DNA from: a virus
Virus record (IMG/VR): IMGVR_UViG_3300049483_000115
Span: 1 to 45,800 of that record
DNA: 45,800 nt
Strand: one strand, 5' to 3'
Both the position numbers and the translations under genes were made by a program. The stretch's first letter is position 1. Each line of letters starts with the position of its first letter. The notes under the pieces are model-generated. The model searched no databases. It worked only from the letters and a program-made list of their open reading frames with translations, and was not told the DNA's origin. Shown one piece after another: positions 24,509-32,129 of the stretch.

Positions 24509-26839
24509 TCAGGTCGTTTCTCGGAGCGAATAAAAGGAACTGGGTCCAGAACCGCGTTTAGAGATGATCCAGTTACCTACAGGTGCGTCAACGAACCTGG
24601 CCAGAACGGATCTACTGAAGGACATTTTTCGCCCGTGCTCCGAGGGTGATTTCCGGGTGAAGGCGAACACGTCCAGGGTTTCGGCAAGGTTGAAAAGCTC
24701 CGATGCGGTTCTTTCGGTGTGCTGGAACTGTTCGAACCAAGCCTCGACGAATGCTCTCAGGTCTTCACCCATTGGGTCCGCGGCACGGGCCCAGCCGCGC
24801 TCGTTGGTACGCCAGCGGGTCCAGCCGGCGATGGGTAGGATGCCGCCGACGATAGAGCTCCATGATTCGAACCCGCCTTTGGGTTGCGCTCCGCCGATGC
24901 GGTCGCCGTCACGCCAGCGGATTACCATGCCCAGTAAAGCCTCCAGGATGGCCCTACGGTTCTCCCGGACGTATTCGCGGAGGTTCGGGTGCCGGAAGTC
25001 TTTGCGCGCCTCTGGCTCGTCTGTGAGCGGCGCTAGCCATATCGGGACGGAGCGCTTGACGATTTCCTCGGTTGCGCGGACGTTGTTTCCGGAAGCGACG
25101 AGGGTTAGGGTGTTTGGGAGTTCGACTATCTGCTTTGCGTAGAATCCGCGTCCGGAAAACGTGGTGGACGTGAGGAGCGATGCGAGCGTGGATGAGTCCA
25201 GGAATTCCCGGATGTTGTCAAGGTGAGCGATGCTCGCGCCGCGGATGAGCATATCGGTGATGCGTTTTTCGCGTTCGGCTTCGTCGCCGGAGAATGTGCA
25301 CGCCGAGGTGGGTTTTCCGAGTATTACTCCACCTAGAATTTCCTCCGCCAGTTTGGTTTTGCCGGCGCGCGGGATGGGCGACAGAACTAGGTGGAGTGGG
25401 ACGTTGCCGTCGCAAGCGTGGCGGATGAGTGGTGTTAGGAGAAGGCCGATCATGTTGTCACGCGAGCTGGAGCCTTCGGACGGGCCCGGATGGTCCGTTT
25501 TCCACGGGAAGTCCACGAGTAGGTTTTCAAGAAGCGCATAGGCACGTTCTGGGTCGGTGGATTCCGGGGCGATGCCGCGGAGTTCTGGCGGTTCATCGTA
25601 GTAGGCGCGATGGTCTGCGTTCCATCCCGGGACGGTGAGGGTTAGGTGCGTTCCTAGGAACACGGGATAGGAGACGAGTAGATCGAGGCGGCGGACGTGT
25701 TCGGAGCGTGCGGCCGCGTCGAGGACCACGCCGGCGTGATCGGCGTTGCATGCGATGTACCGTTGGGTACGAAGTTCGCTAGATCCGGCCCACTTGAATA
25801 GGCGACAGTGTTGGTCTATCAGGATGCGCATGCGATTGACGGACATGGGCGCGAATTGCATGCTACCGGGCGGGCCGATGAGTTCTCCGGGGACGTTGCC
25901 GCGGGTGTAGATAGTTCCGGGCGGGAAGCGTTCCAGGACGGCGTTGGTGAAGTCATCGTTTCCGATTTCGTGGTGTTCGCCGTTGTCGTCGGTATGTCCG
26001 CCCGGAGTGAGTACGTCCGTTGAATGGGTTTGGGTTTGCCGTACCCGTACCGGTGCGCGTCGAGGCGATGCGGCGTTGAACGCGGATTGGATTGTGCGTT
26101 CGATTTCGCGGTCCTCGAGCCCGATGGATAGTGCGACGGAGCGCAGGTCGGCTTCGGCGGTTGCTGCAAGTTCGCCACCGTGAACGAGCCCAGCGATAGC
26201 GAATGCGGCACGGTTTAGTGAGTCGTTGCGGGTGCCTTCGGGAGCGGATGCGAGCGTTGCGAGTTCGCGTTGGAGCGCGGTGCGTCCGTAGGGTGTTCCG
26301 AGGCTGACTGGTTGCGACACAGCGGGTCGGGGCGGCGCGAGACGTAGCAGGATGCGCGGGTCGAGTTCTGCTAGGTCGGCGTCCGAAGGCGTGATGATCC
26401 ATTGGTATTTGTGTCCGGTATCCGGATGGGTCGAGCCGACGAATACGACCTGGCCGCCGGTGCCGCGGGTGTCAATGTGCGGGCCGAGTTTGGATGCGGA
26501 GTTCCCGGGGCACGGATCGGGAGCGCGGAAGTATAGATGGCGGTTGCCCGGCCGCGATTCTACGGATGGTGTACGCGGCTCCGGGATGTTGAGGCCAGCC
26601 CAGAGTTTCGATAGGTCACCGCCGGCGCTGGCGTCTTCGTCAATGACGAACACACCGGAGGCGGTGCCGGTACGCAGTCCGAGGTTGTAACCTTTGTCAA
26701 TCCATTCTCGGATCTGTGTTTCCGTTGCCGGTTCGGCTTGTTGCCAGCCGCGGATGAGAGGGATTTTGCCGTTCAGCGGAGTCAGCGCCCAGCCGCGAGC
26801 GAGTGCTGCTAGGGCTTCGGAGAGAAGTGAGTCTGTCAC
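24509..26839 (-). CDS. primase-polymerase (AEP) fused to D5-like helicase
   Basis: 776 aa, GTG 26839. The N-terminal ~190 residues are a bifunctional primase/polymerase domain: ALARGWALTPLNGKIPLIRG, the acidic pair in GVFVIDEDA, PGNRHLYFRAP and GGQVVFVGSTHP. The C-terminal half is an SF3-like ATPase: Walker A in SPIPRAGKTKL, Walker B in ASIAHLDNIREF, then FSGRGFYAKQ and RSVPIWLAPL. It would unwind and prime, and perhaps extend, phage DNA. No separate replicative DNA polymerase was seen. It overlaps the upstream nuclease gene by 143 bases, far beyond the usual overlap in this genome. Confidence 0.85.
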   Translation of the reverse strand: MTDSLLSEALAALARGWALTPLNGKIPLIRGWQQAEPATETQIREWIDKGYNLGLRTGTASGVFVIDEDASAGGDLSKLWAGLNIPEPRTPSVESRPGNRHLYFRAPDPCPGNSASKLGPHIDTRGTGGQVVFVGSTHPDTGHKYQWIITPSDADLAELDPRILLRLAPPRPAVSQPVSLGTPYGRTALQRELATLASAPEGTRNDSLNRAAFAIAGLVHGGELAATAEADLRSVALSIGLEDREIERTIQSAFNAASPRRAPVRVRQTQTHSTDVLTPGGHTDDNGEHHEIGNDDFTNAVLERFPPGTIYTRGNVPGELIGPPGSMQFAPMSVNRMRILIDQHCRLFKWAGSSELRTQRYIACNADHAGVVLDAAARSEHVRRLDLLVSYPVFLGTHLTLTVPGWNADHRAYYDEPPELRGIAPESTDPERAYALLENLLVDFPWKTDHPGPSEGSSSRDNMIGLLLTPLIRHACDGNVPLHLVLSPIPRAGKTKLAEEILGGVILGKPTSACTFSGDEAEREKRITDMLIRGASIAHLDNIREFLDSSTLASLLTSTTFSGRGFYAKQIVELPNTLTLVASGNNVRATEEIVKRSVPIWLAPLTDEPEARKDFRHPNLREYVRENRRAILEALLGMVIRWRDGDRIGGAQPKGGFESWSSIVGGILPIAGWTRWRTNERGWARAADPMGEDLRAFVEAWFEQFQHTERTASELFNLAETLDVFAFTRKSPSEHGRKMSFSRSVLARFVDAPVGNWIISKRGSGPSSFYSLRETT

Positions 26840-27158
26840 CGTACCCCCAAGATATCAGAGCGTTTCGGAAGTCATCGGTTGAGCGACAGAGGCAGTAGCG
26901 GACGTTCATTTTCTCACAGGTAGCGCGCCACGCGCGTTGAGGCGGGGAAAGATTTCCTCGAACGGTTTTGAATTCGAGCTCGAACGCGCGACCATCGTCA
27001 GTGAAGCCGTAAGCGTCGGCCTGTCCCGGCACGCCGATTTGGATAGGCGTCCCGTTGCGCGTGTAGTACAGGCCGACGTTACGGCGGAAGATGCGGAGCC
27101 ACGGGAGGCGTCCGAAGGTTGCGATTACTGAGGATTGGAGACTGCGCTCGGTGTACAT
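26697..27158 (-). CDS. VRR-NUC type nuclease
   Basis: 153 aa, ATG 27158, which sits exactly against the first unit of the repeat array. The core matches VRR-NUC PD-(D/E)XK nucleases: GTPIQIGVPGQADAYGF (acidic metal ligand), then AFELEFKTVRG (E-x-K) and LSPPQRAWRATCEK (the Q-rich helix). Such proteins cut branched or flap DNA in replication and repair, which suits its position before the primase. The last ~48 residues overlap the primase N-terminus; a one-base shift near 26860-26875 would instead end the protein at the TGA in the primase GTGA start. Confidence 0.8.
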   Translation of the reverse strand: MYTERSLQSSVIATFGRLPWLRIFRRNVGLYYTRNGTPIQIGVPGQADAYGFTDDGRAFELEFKTVRGNLSPPQRAWRATCEKMNVRYCLCRSTDDFRNALISWGYGDRLTSLRSPSSTRSRLGADSAERQNPSHPRLATSRTGNGNTDPRMD

Positions 27159-28015
27159 GGTGCTTTCTCGCTCGTTGGCTCACTCGTTCTAGACGGTATT
27201 TTCCAGGGTTACGGTTCACTCGACCGTCCCGGTACTCTCCGACACTGCGGTTCACTCAGCGCTCCCGGTACTTTCGCAAGGTCCGGTTCACTCGATACCG
27301 ACGGTACTTTCCAATTCAACGGTTCACTCCCGATTCTCGGTACTCTCGACCGCAACGGTTCACTCCTGGTACCCGGTACTCTCCGTTTGTGCGGTTCACT
27401 CTATCTCCACGGTACTTTCGTCGCTTGCGGTTCACTCCCGCTTTTCGGTACTCTCGCGGTGTTCGGTTCACTCAGCCTTCCCGGTACTCTCTCTCACTTC
27501 GGTTCACTCAGTGGAATCGGTACTCTCTGCCGCAACGGTTCACTCGCTGACCTCGGTACTTTCGCGAAACCTCGGTTCACTCTCGGTCCTCGGTACTCTC
27601 CTCTTGGGCGGTTCACTCGCGAGCCCCGGTACTCTCAGTCGCAACGGTTCACTCCACGGTGCCGATACTATCTCGCCACTCGGTTCACTCACTGGACACG
27701 GTACTCTCTTTCCTCGACGGTTCACTCGCCGAAGACGGTACTTTCTGCCAACACGGTTCACTCAGTGCGCTCGGTACTTTCACGCGCGACGGTTCACTCC
27801 GCTTTGCCGGTACTTTCTCGGGCTTCGGTTCACTCACATGCCGCGGTACTTTCAGGCCTCACGGTTCACTCAACCTTGACGGTGCTTTCACCCAAAACGG
27901 TTCACTCTTTCAAGACGGTACTCTCTGCCGCAACGGTTCACTCGCCGCTTACGGTGCCTTCGGTACTCGCGGTTCACTCACCGTCACCGGAACTGTCTGG
28001 CACGCCGGTTCTCAT
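27159..28015. repeat. alternating two-box array, 18-bp period, with variable spacers
   Basis: About 48 units. Box A (GGTTCACTC) and box B (GGTACTCTC or GGTACTTTC) alternate without exception. Each is followed by a 9-base spacer whose final base is C (only the first unit differs) and whose other eight bases are nearly all different. Twenty-two exact A boxes run from 27213 to 27979. Ten B boxes read GGTACTCTC and eight GGTACTTTC; the rest are one- to three-base variants, mostly near the two ends. Two spacers have 10 bases (27564-27573, 27709-27718). The array fills the space between two genes: its left edge touches the VRR-NUC start codon, and a box A at 27971-27979 supplies the stop codon of the upstream gene. 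Its function is unknown. Confidence 0.95.
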
Positions 28016-29008
28016 AGGCCAATTCGGCGGTGCGATGAAGTGCGCGTGTTCTGGACGTGTAAGGATATACGGTTTCGGCGGTGGGGTGTTGAACTTCACT
28101 TCGTACATGACGTGGTGGAGGTGCGACAGGAAGAGTTTAACGGCGTAGCGCTTGGCGCGTAGGTCAATGCGACCGTCCGGGAGTTTACCGGCGCGGTAGG
28201 CTTGTCTGGTTGTGTTGTCTCGGTTCCACTTCTTCTCGGTCAGTGCGCGTTCTGCGGTTTCCTTGAACATCCCGGCTTCGTTGCGTTGGATTTCGAGTTG
28301 TTTCCGTTGCTCGTACACCTTACCGTAGATGTCCTTCTCCGAGCCGCGGAGCTTGCAGAACGATTCTCCGATCTTCCAACACAGCACCTTGAGCTTTGCG
28401 TTCCACGGGCGGCGCGCGAGTCCTCGAACGACGTTTTCTTCGGTGAGTTTCTCGGCTAGTTTGCCGTCCTTCTTGAGTAGGCAGAGCACTTCCCATGAAT
28501 CCGGTCGGCGTCCGAGACGTTGACATGCAGCGAGGAACGTTTCTCTGGCGTCACCGTTCCACAGTTCCTTGACTAGCGCCTTTGCGCCGTCCTTACCTAT
28601 CCATTCGTTGGTTGTGTCCAGCCCAGCGAATCTCCAGAAGTGGCCCACCGTGGGGGCCTTGGATATATCGAAGTGCGCGACGAGCCCAGCGGCGAGTACT
28701 GGGCCGATGCCGTGGATTGACATAGCCCACGAACTGTCAACGCGCGACGATGCGTAGTCGAGCATGGCGCGCTTGATCTGCTTCTCGATTTTCTCGAATG
28801 CGGAGAAGGTCCACGCAACGAGCTCGTGCGGTTCGCCGTCGGCGTTTGCCATACGGATTTGCGCCTTGGCTTGGATGCGGTAGTCCTGAACACTGTAGTA
28901 AGTATCGGCAAGGTACCGGACCTGCTCTTCGCGCATGGTCCTGGCGCTCTTGAGAATGTCCTTTTCAATCTTTTGGATTTGAGTCTGTTCTAACTCTTGT
29001 GTGTCCAT
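27974..29008 (-). CDS. helix-hairpin-helix protein resembling IS110 transposase C-terminus
   Basis: 344 aa, ATG 29008 after GAGAGGGG. Residues ~93-130 (MSIHGIGPVLAAGLVAHFDI, then FWRFAGLD) match the helix-hairpin-helix Transposase_20 domain of IS110/IS116 proteins, and the later helices (KLKVLCWKIGESFCKL, IYGKVYEQRK, RAKRYAVKLFLSHL) follow the same order. The N-terminal ~90 residues are helical and lack the DEDD RuvC-like start, so a full IS110 recombinase is not evident. It probably binds DNA structure. Its stop codon is TGA read from a box A of the downstream array, so gene and array are physically joined. Confidence 0.75.
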   Translation of the reverse strand: MDTQELEQTQIQKIEKDILKSARTMREEQVRYLADTYYSVQDYRIQAKAQIRMANADGEPHELVAWTFSAFEKIEKQIKRAMLDYASSRVDSSWAMSIHGIGPVLAAGLVAHFDISKAPTVGHFWRFAGLDTTNEWIGKDGAKALVKELWNGDARETFLAACQRLGRRPDSWEVLCLLKKDGKLAEKLTEENVVRGLARRPWNAKLKVLCWKIGESFCKLRGSEKDIYGKVYEQRKQLEIQRNEAGMFKETAERALTEKKWNRDNTTRQAYRAGKLPDGRIDLRAKRYAVKLFLSHLHHVMYEVKFNTPPPKPYILTRPEHAHFIAPPNWPMRTGVPDSSGDGE

Positions 29009-29153
29009 CGTTGCCCCTCTCCTCTGTGTGATTGTTGGGTTTCGGAATCCACTTGATCCACCGGTCGCAGTCAGCGCAACGCAAAGACTTCCAGTGCGGG
29101 CCGGAACCAGGGCATTCCTTGTTCTCTTTTGATCCGCAAGCTGGACAAATCAC
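28965..29153 (-). CDS. small zinc-ribbon protein
   Basis: 62 aa, GTG 29153 chosen because it overlaps the helicase stop (GTGA) and has GGAGGG four bases upstream. CPACGSKENKECPGSG followed by LRCADCDRWI gives two C-x2-C knuckles, as in Gly-rich zinc ribbons. The C-terminus overlaps the next gene by 44 bases. Possibly a nucleic-acid-binding accessory of the adjacent helicase. Confidence 0.6.
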   Translation of the reverse strand: MICPACGSKENKECPGSGPHWKSLRCADCDRWIKWIPKPNNHTEERGNDGHTRVRTDSNPKD

Positions 29154-30649
29154 GACGCCCTCCAAGCCGGCCAGCGGCCGAAAACTGCTTTGTATCGGAA
29201 CGCGGTCCATCCTGGTTTGTATCCGCGTTCGCGTCGGATTGCATCGAAGCGGTTGAATACGGCGTGTCGAAGTTCTTGAGGCGCGGTGAGTGGATCGTAT
29301 ACGCGGCCGTCATGGACCAGCGGCGAGAAGCCGTAGCGCCGTTCGAATTCGAGGTACGACCAGCCCTCTTTGTAACTGAGCGCGATGCGGCGGGAGTCAA
29401 TCATGGTCCAGGCGTGCTGCTGGACTTCGATGGATGGTCGCGTGCGCGCGGTTATTTGCTCGAGTTCGCCTTCGACGTGCTTCGGAAGTTCGCCCTTGAA
29501 TTCGTGTCCGCAGCCGCCGCACGTTTGCGCGTGGGAGGGCACGAGCATGTAGCATCCGGGGCAGCGCTTCACGGTTGACCGGCCTTCGGAGTGTTCGCGT
29601 TGCGGAGTGGCTTGATCGTCTAGGGTGTACGAGAGCCGCGTAGTCATAAACAGGTTTAGGCGGCGATGATTGTCTGCGTGGTCAATGATTACCGCGCCTG
29701 TCTTATCGTTCGCGGTGCGTACCACACGGCCGATCTTTTGAAGGTGGCGAAGCATTGACCTTGTGGGCTGCACGTCAATGCAGACTTCGAGTTCGGGAAG
29801 GTCGAAGCCTTCACCGAATAGCGCACAGTTTCCGACCAGAACGGTTTCGCCGCTGCGCCAGCGTTCGAGCGTTGGCAAACGGTTTGTTGCGTTACCGTCC
29901 AAGTGCTCCGCTTGCACGCCAGCTCGGACGAATGCTTCGACATAGTGCTTTGATGCGTGGACGTTCGGAGCGAATAGTACGGTACGTTTCCCGGCAGCGT
30001 ACTGAAACCAGTTCTGTACCACGTCGCCGGTTATCTTCATCCCTTCGACGCGCGCGGCGGTTTCGGAGATGTCGAAGTCACCGCGTTTGATCGCAACGCC
30101 GTCCATGTTGACGAGCGCCTTTGGAGCGTAAACGATCGGTTCGAGGAGGAAACCGTCGCGGACTAGATCGTCCGCGTAGATTGGGCAAATGATTTTCCCG
30201 AAAATGCGTCCGAGCCCGCGGCCGTCGCTGCGGAACGGTGTAGCGGTGAGCCCGAGCCTCAGCCCGGAAGATCGGTTAAGGATTGCGCCGTACGTGTTTT
30301 CCTCGGTTACGTGGTGACACTCATCAATGACAATCAATCCGGCATCGGGAGCCTTACGCCGAACGAGCGTTTGGACGGATGCAACCTGGATCTGTGCGGA
30401 ACGATCCGGACGCACGCCGGCCATGATGACGCCGACCGATTGCGCGCCGTTGCGTTTCAGTGCGCGGACGGCTTGGCCGATCAGCTCGCGGCGGTGAGCG
30501 ATAAACAGCGTAGGTAGACCGATTGCTTCGATGATCTTCACCGCGCAAAACGTCTTACCCGCTCCGGTGGGGAGCGTCAGAACCGGGCGCTCGTGGATGG
30601 ACGCGACGGTTTCGGAGATTGCGCGTGTCTGGTATTCGCGAGGATTCAC
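29150..30649 (-). CDS. SF2 DNA helicase with C-terminal zinc ribbon
   Basis: 499 aa, GTG 30649 in a GTGA overlap. Motifs in order: Q-like REYQTRAI, Walker A LTLPTGAGKT, DECH box in LIVIDECHHVTEE, motif III LGLTATPFRSDG, then the second RecA domain with LFAPNVHASKHY, VLVGNCALFGEGFDLP and HLQKIGRVVRT (motif VI). This is the UvrB/RAD25-like SF2 type common in phages. After the helicase comes a four-Cys ribbon (CPGCYMLVPSHAQTCGGCGH) and a basic C-terminal region. It probably works in replication or recombination together with the nuclease and primase downstream. Confidence 0.9.
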   Translation of the reverse strand: MNPREYQTRAISETVASIHERPVLTLPTGAGKTFCAVKIIEAIGLPTLFIAHRRELIGQAVRALKRNGAQSVGVIMAGVRPDRSAQIQVASVQTLVRRKAPDAGLIVIDECHHVTEENTYGAILNRSSGLRLGLTATPFRSDGRGLGRIFGKIICPIYADDLVRDGFLLEPIVYAPKALVNMDGVAIKRGDFDISETAARVEGMKITGDVVQNWFQYAAGKRTVLFAPNVHASKHYVEAFVRAGVQAEHLDGNATNRLPTLERWRSGETVLVGNCALFGEGFDLPELEVCIDVQPTRSMLRHLQKIGRVVRTANDKTGAVIIDHADNHRRLNLFMTTRLSYTLDDQATPQREHSEGRSTVKRCPGCYMLVPSHAQTCGGCGHEFKGELPKHVEGELEQITARTRPSIEVQQHAWTMIDSRRIALSYKEGWSYLEFERRYGFSPLVHDGRVYDPLTAPQELRHAVFNRFDAIRRERGYKPGWTAFRYKAVFGRWPAWRAS

Positions 30650-30852
30650 TGCCGGAACGCTACGACCTGTAAGCGGTTGTATTCCAGTCGAATCAGGTCG
30701 AGGCACACCCGGTCGAATTCCGTCCAGAAGTGAACGTTTTCGGTAGGTAACCGATGCGCAAGATGATCCCACGCTTGTATAAGTGTCGGTTTGTCCGTGC
30801 GGAGTTTGCATCGGACGCAGTGCGGTAGTTTGCGGCGGTCGGCGTCGGTCAT
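30646..30852 (-). CDS. small unknown protein
   Basis: 68 aa, ATG 30852 in an ATGA overlap with the exported protein upstream. Contains one C-x2-C pair (PHCVRCKLRT) and aromatic helices (AWDHLAHRL, VHFWTEFDRVCLDLIRLEYN). No family was recognised. It precedes, and is translationally coupled to, the SF2 helicase. Confidence 0.55.
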   Translation of the reverse strand: MTDADRRKLPHCVRCKLRTDKPTLIQAWDHLAHRLPTENVHFWTEFDRVCLDLIRLEYNRLQVVAFRQ

Positions 30853-31364
30853 CGGTCGAACCGGATGGCCAGCCCAGCCTTGACTCCGCTTCCGTACCCC
30901 TGTACATGCGAGAGTCCGCCCATGATGGCCCAGCGGCGCGTGAGGTCGAACGTGACGCCCGCGTCGAGGGTCAATGCGTCGTTGCGTCCGTAGCTCGTCT
31001 CACACTTCCCCCAGCAGCAGGACTTGGTTTCGGCGTCGGTGTCGAGTCCACCAACGAGGCCGTAGAAGCCCCATTGGAGCGGTGGAGCAACGGGCGTTGG
31101 GATGCGTACGACTTCCTTGATGACACGCTCCGGCCCCGGAACTTTTTTCTCGACCACCACCGATGGCGCTGGGTTGCAGGTGCACTCCGGGCACTCCGGG
31201 CACGGGCTTGGACAGGTAGTGCAAGGTCCGCACTTGACCTTGATGCCCTCTGCAACGGCTGTCGGGATGCCATCACACGCGATGTTGACGGTCTTACCAG
31301 GGTCGCCCCCGGCGAGTGCGGCGGTTGCCGCAAACAGGAAACATAGAATCGCTGCTTTCTTCAT
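30849..31364 (-). CDS. exported Cys-rich protein with beta-barrel-like C-terminus
   Basis: 171 aa, ATG 31364 in an ATGA overlap. The Sec signal peptide MKKAAILCFLFAATAALAGG is clear. A dense Cys/Pro segment follows (CGPCTTCPSPCPECPECTC), then a Pro/Val linker. The C-terminal half shows alternating strands ending in aromatic/basic residues (LTLDAGVTFDLTRRWAIMGG, AGLAIRFDR), as in small outer-membrane barrels. Export to the periplasm or outer membrane is likely, and an early exported protein could alter the host envelope, for example in superinfection exclusion (inference). Confidence 0.6.
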   Translation of the reverse strand: MKKAAILCFLFAATAALAGGDPGKTVNIACDGIPTAVAEGIKVKCGPCTTCPSPCPECPECTCNPAPSVVVEKKVPGPERVIKEVVRIPTPVAPPLQWGFYGLVGGLDTDAETKSCCWGKCETSYGRNDALTLDAGVTFDLTRRWAIMGGLSHVQGYGSGVKAGLAIRFDR

Positions 31365-31672
31365 CGTTCCTCCAGCGCCCCGATGGCGCGGGCTATTGCG
31401 GCTTTCATTTGCTCATAACTTCGACGCGACCGTGCTTCTCCACGCTCTACCTTGGCAACAAACTCCTCGCACGCCCGCTTACAGTCTTCCAGCGCCTCGA
31501 CCTTCCGCCGTTCGGCGGTGACCAATTCGGCGTTATACTCGCGGTCCTTTTCTAGTCTGTCGCAGCGGTCAGTCAGTCCGGCCACCGTGGATCGCAGCCG
31601 CTTGATCTCCGCGATGGCGTCTTCGGATGTTGCCGACTTCCACGATTGCAGCCGTTCGATGATGTCGCTCAT
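31361..31672 (-). CDS. coiled-coil small protein
   Basis: 103 aa, ATG 31672 in an ATGA overlap. Almost entirely helical and charged (IAEIKRLRSTVAGLTDRCDR, LEKDREYNAELVTAERRKVE), suggesting a dimeric coiled coil. It shares its style with the coiled coils encoded at 39642-39809 and 40490-40702. The function is unknown. Confidence 0.6.
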   Translation of the reverse strand: MSDIIERLQSWKSATSEDAIAEIKRLRSTVAGLTDRCDRLEKDREYNAELVTAERRKVEALEDCKRACEEFVAKVERGEARSRRSYEQMKAAIARAIGALEER

Positions 31673-31875
31673 GCTCCCTCCGGCCTCACTCCGACACAGT
31701 AGTTGTTCGTTGGATCGCAACACCCACACTGTCCCTGACTGTGCCAGTAGATAGGATGACCGCACTTGGCGCAGTTGGCTTTGTGACACTCGCATGGGCA
31801 GAAGGTATCGGCGCGTTTGCCTCGCCGCGCACATTCGCACGGATCGGTAGCGCCGCAGCTACACGTTCGACTCAT
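31669..31875 (-). CDS. Cys-rich zinc-binding small protein
   Basis: 68 aa with fourteen cysteines, ATG 31875 in an ATGA overlap. Pairs such as C-x-C, C-x2-C and C-G-C-C (CSCGATDPCECA, CPCECHKANCAKCGH, CGCCDP) point to two or more zinc sites. No signal peptide, so it is probably cytoplasmic. The function is unknown. Confidence 0.6.
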   Translation of the reverse strand: MSRTCSCGATDPCECARRGKRADTFCPCECHKANCAKCGHPIYWHSQGQCGCCDPTNNYCVGVRPEGA

Positions 31876-32129
31876 GCTCCCTCCGGCCGGGGCACCACAA
31901 GGACGGGGCAGGGCGTGCCTCGATAGTCCATCGCCATTCGTGCGGCGACTTCACTCCCGTATACGGTCTCTGGCTTACCATCTGTCGTCTGCCATCCTTC
32001 CCACGCTTCTCCGTCCTTCCGCACCAGGGCGGCGCGGCAGGCGTCACCGAGGGGAAGCCCGGCGTAGGTCGTAGCCAGGTGCAGTACGTCGTCGGCGTGT
32101 AGCACCACGAGGATTCGTTCACTTCCCAT
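31872..32129 (-). CDS. small unknown protein
   Basis: 85 aa, ATG 32129 overlapping the preceding stop. Compact alpha/beta sequence (RILVVLHADDVLHLATTYAG, TPCPVLVVPRPEGA) without a known signature. Transcribed with its neighbours from the early strand. Confidence 0.5.
   Translation of the reverse strand: MGSERILVVLHADDVLHLATTYAGLPLGDACRAALVRKDGEAWEGWQTTDGKPETVYGSEVAARMAMDYRGTPCPVLVVPRPEGA

Noticed and set aside
27159-28015. CRISPR array
   Set aside because: Units are 9-bp boxes with 9-bp spacers, two box types alternate, no palindromic repeat and no cas genes are present.
27135-28148. Plus-strand ORFs across the array (up to 337 codons) as a hexapeptide-repeat protein gene
   Set aside because: Opposite to all other genes, no good start signal, two uncompensated frame slips inside the repeats, and the openness follows from stop-free boxes. 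Kept only as an alternative explanation of the array.
27974-29008. A complete IS110-family insertion sequence
   Set aside because: Only the C-terminal helix-hairpin-helix half is similar; the N-terminal DEDD domain is not visible, and the gene is flanked by coupled phage genes rather than element ends.
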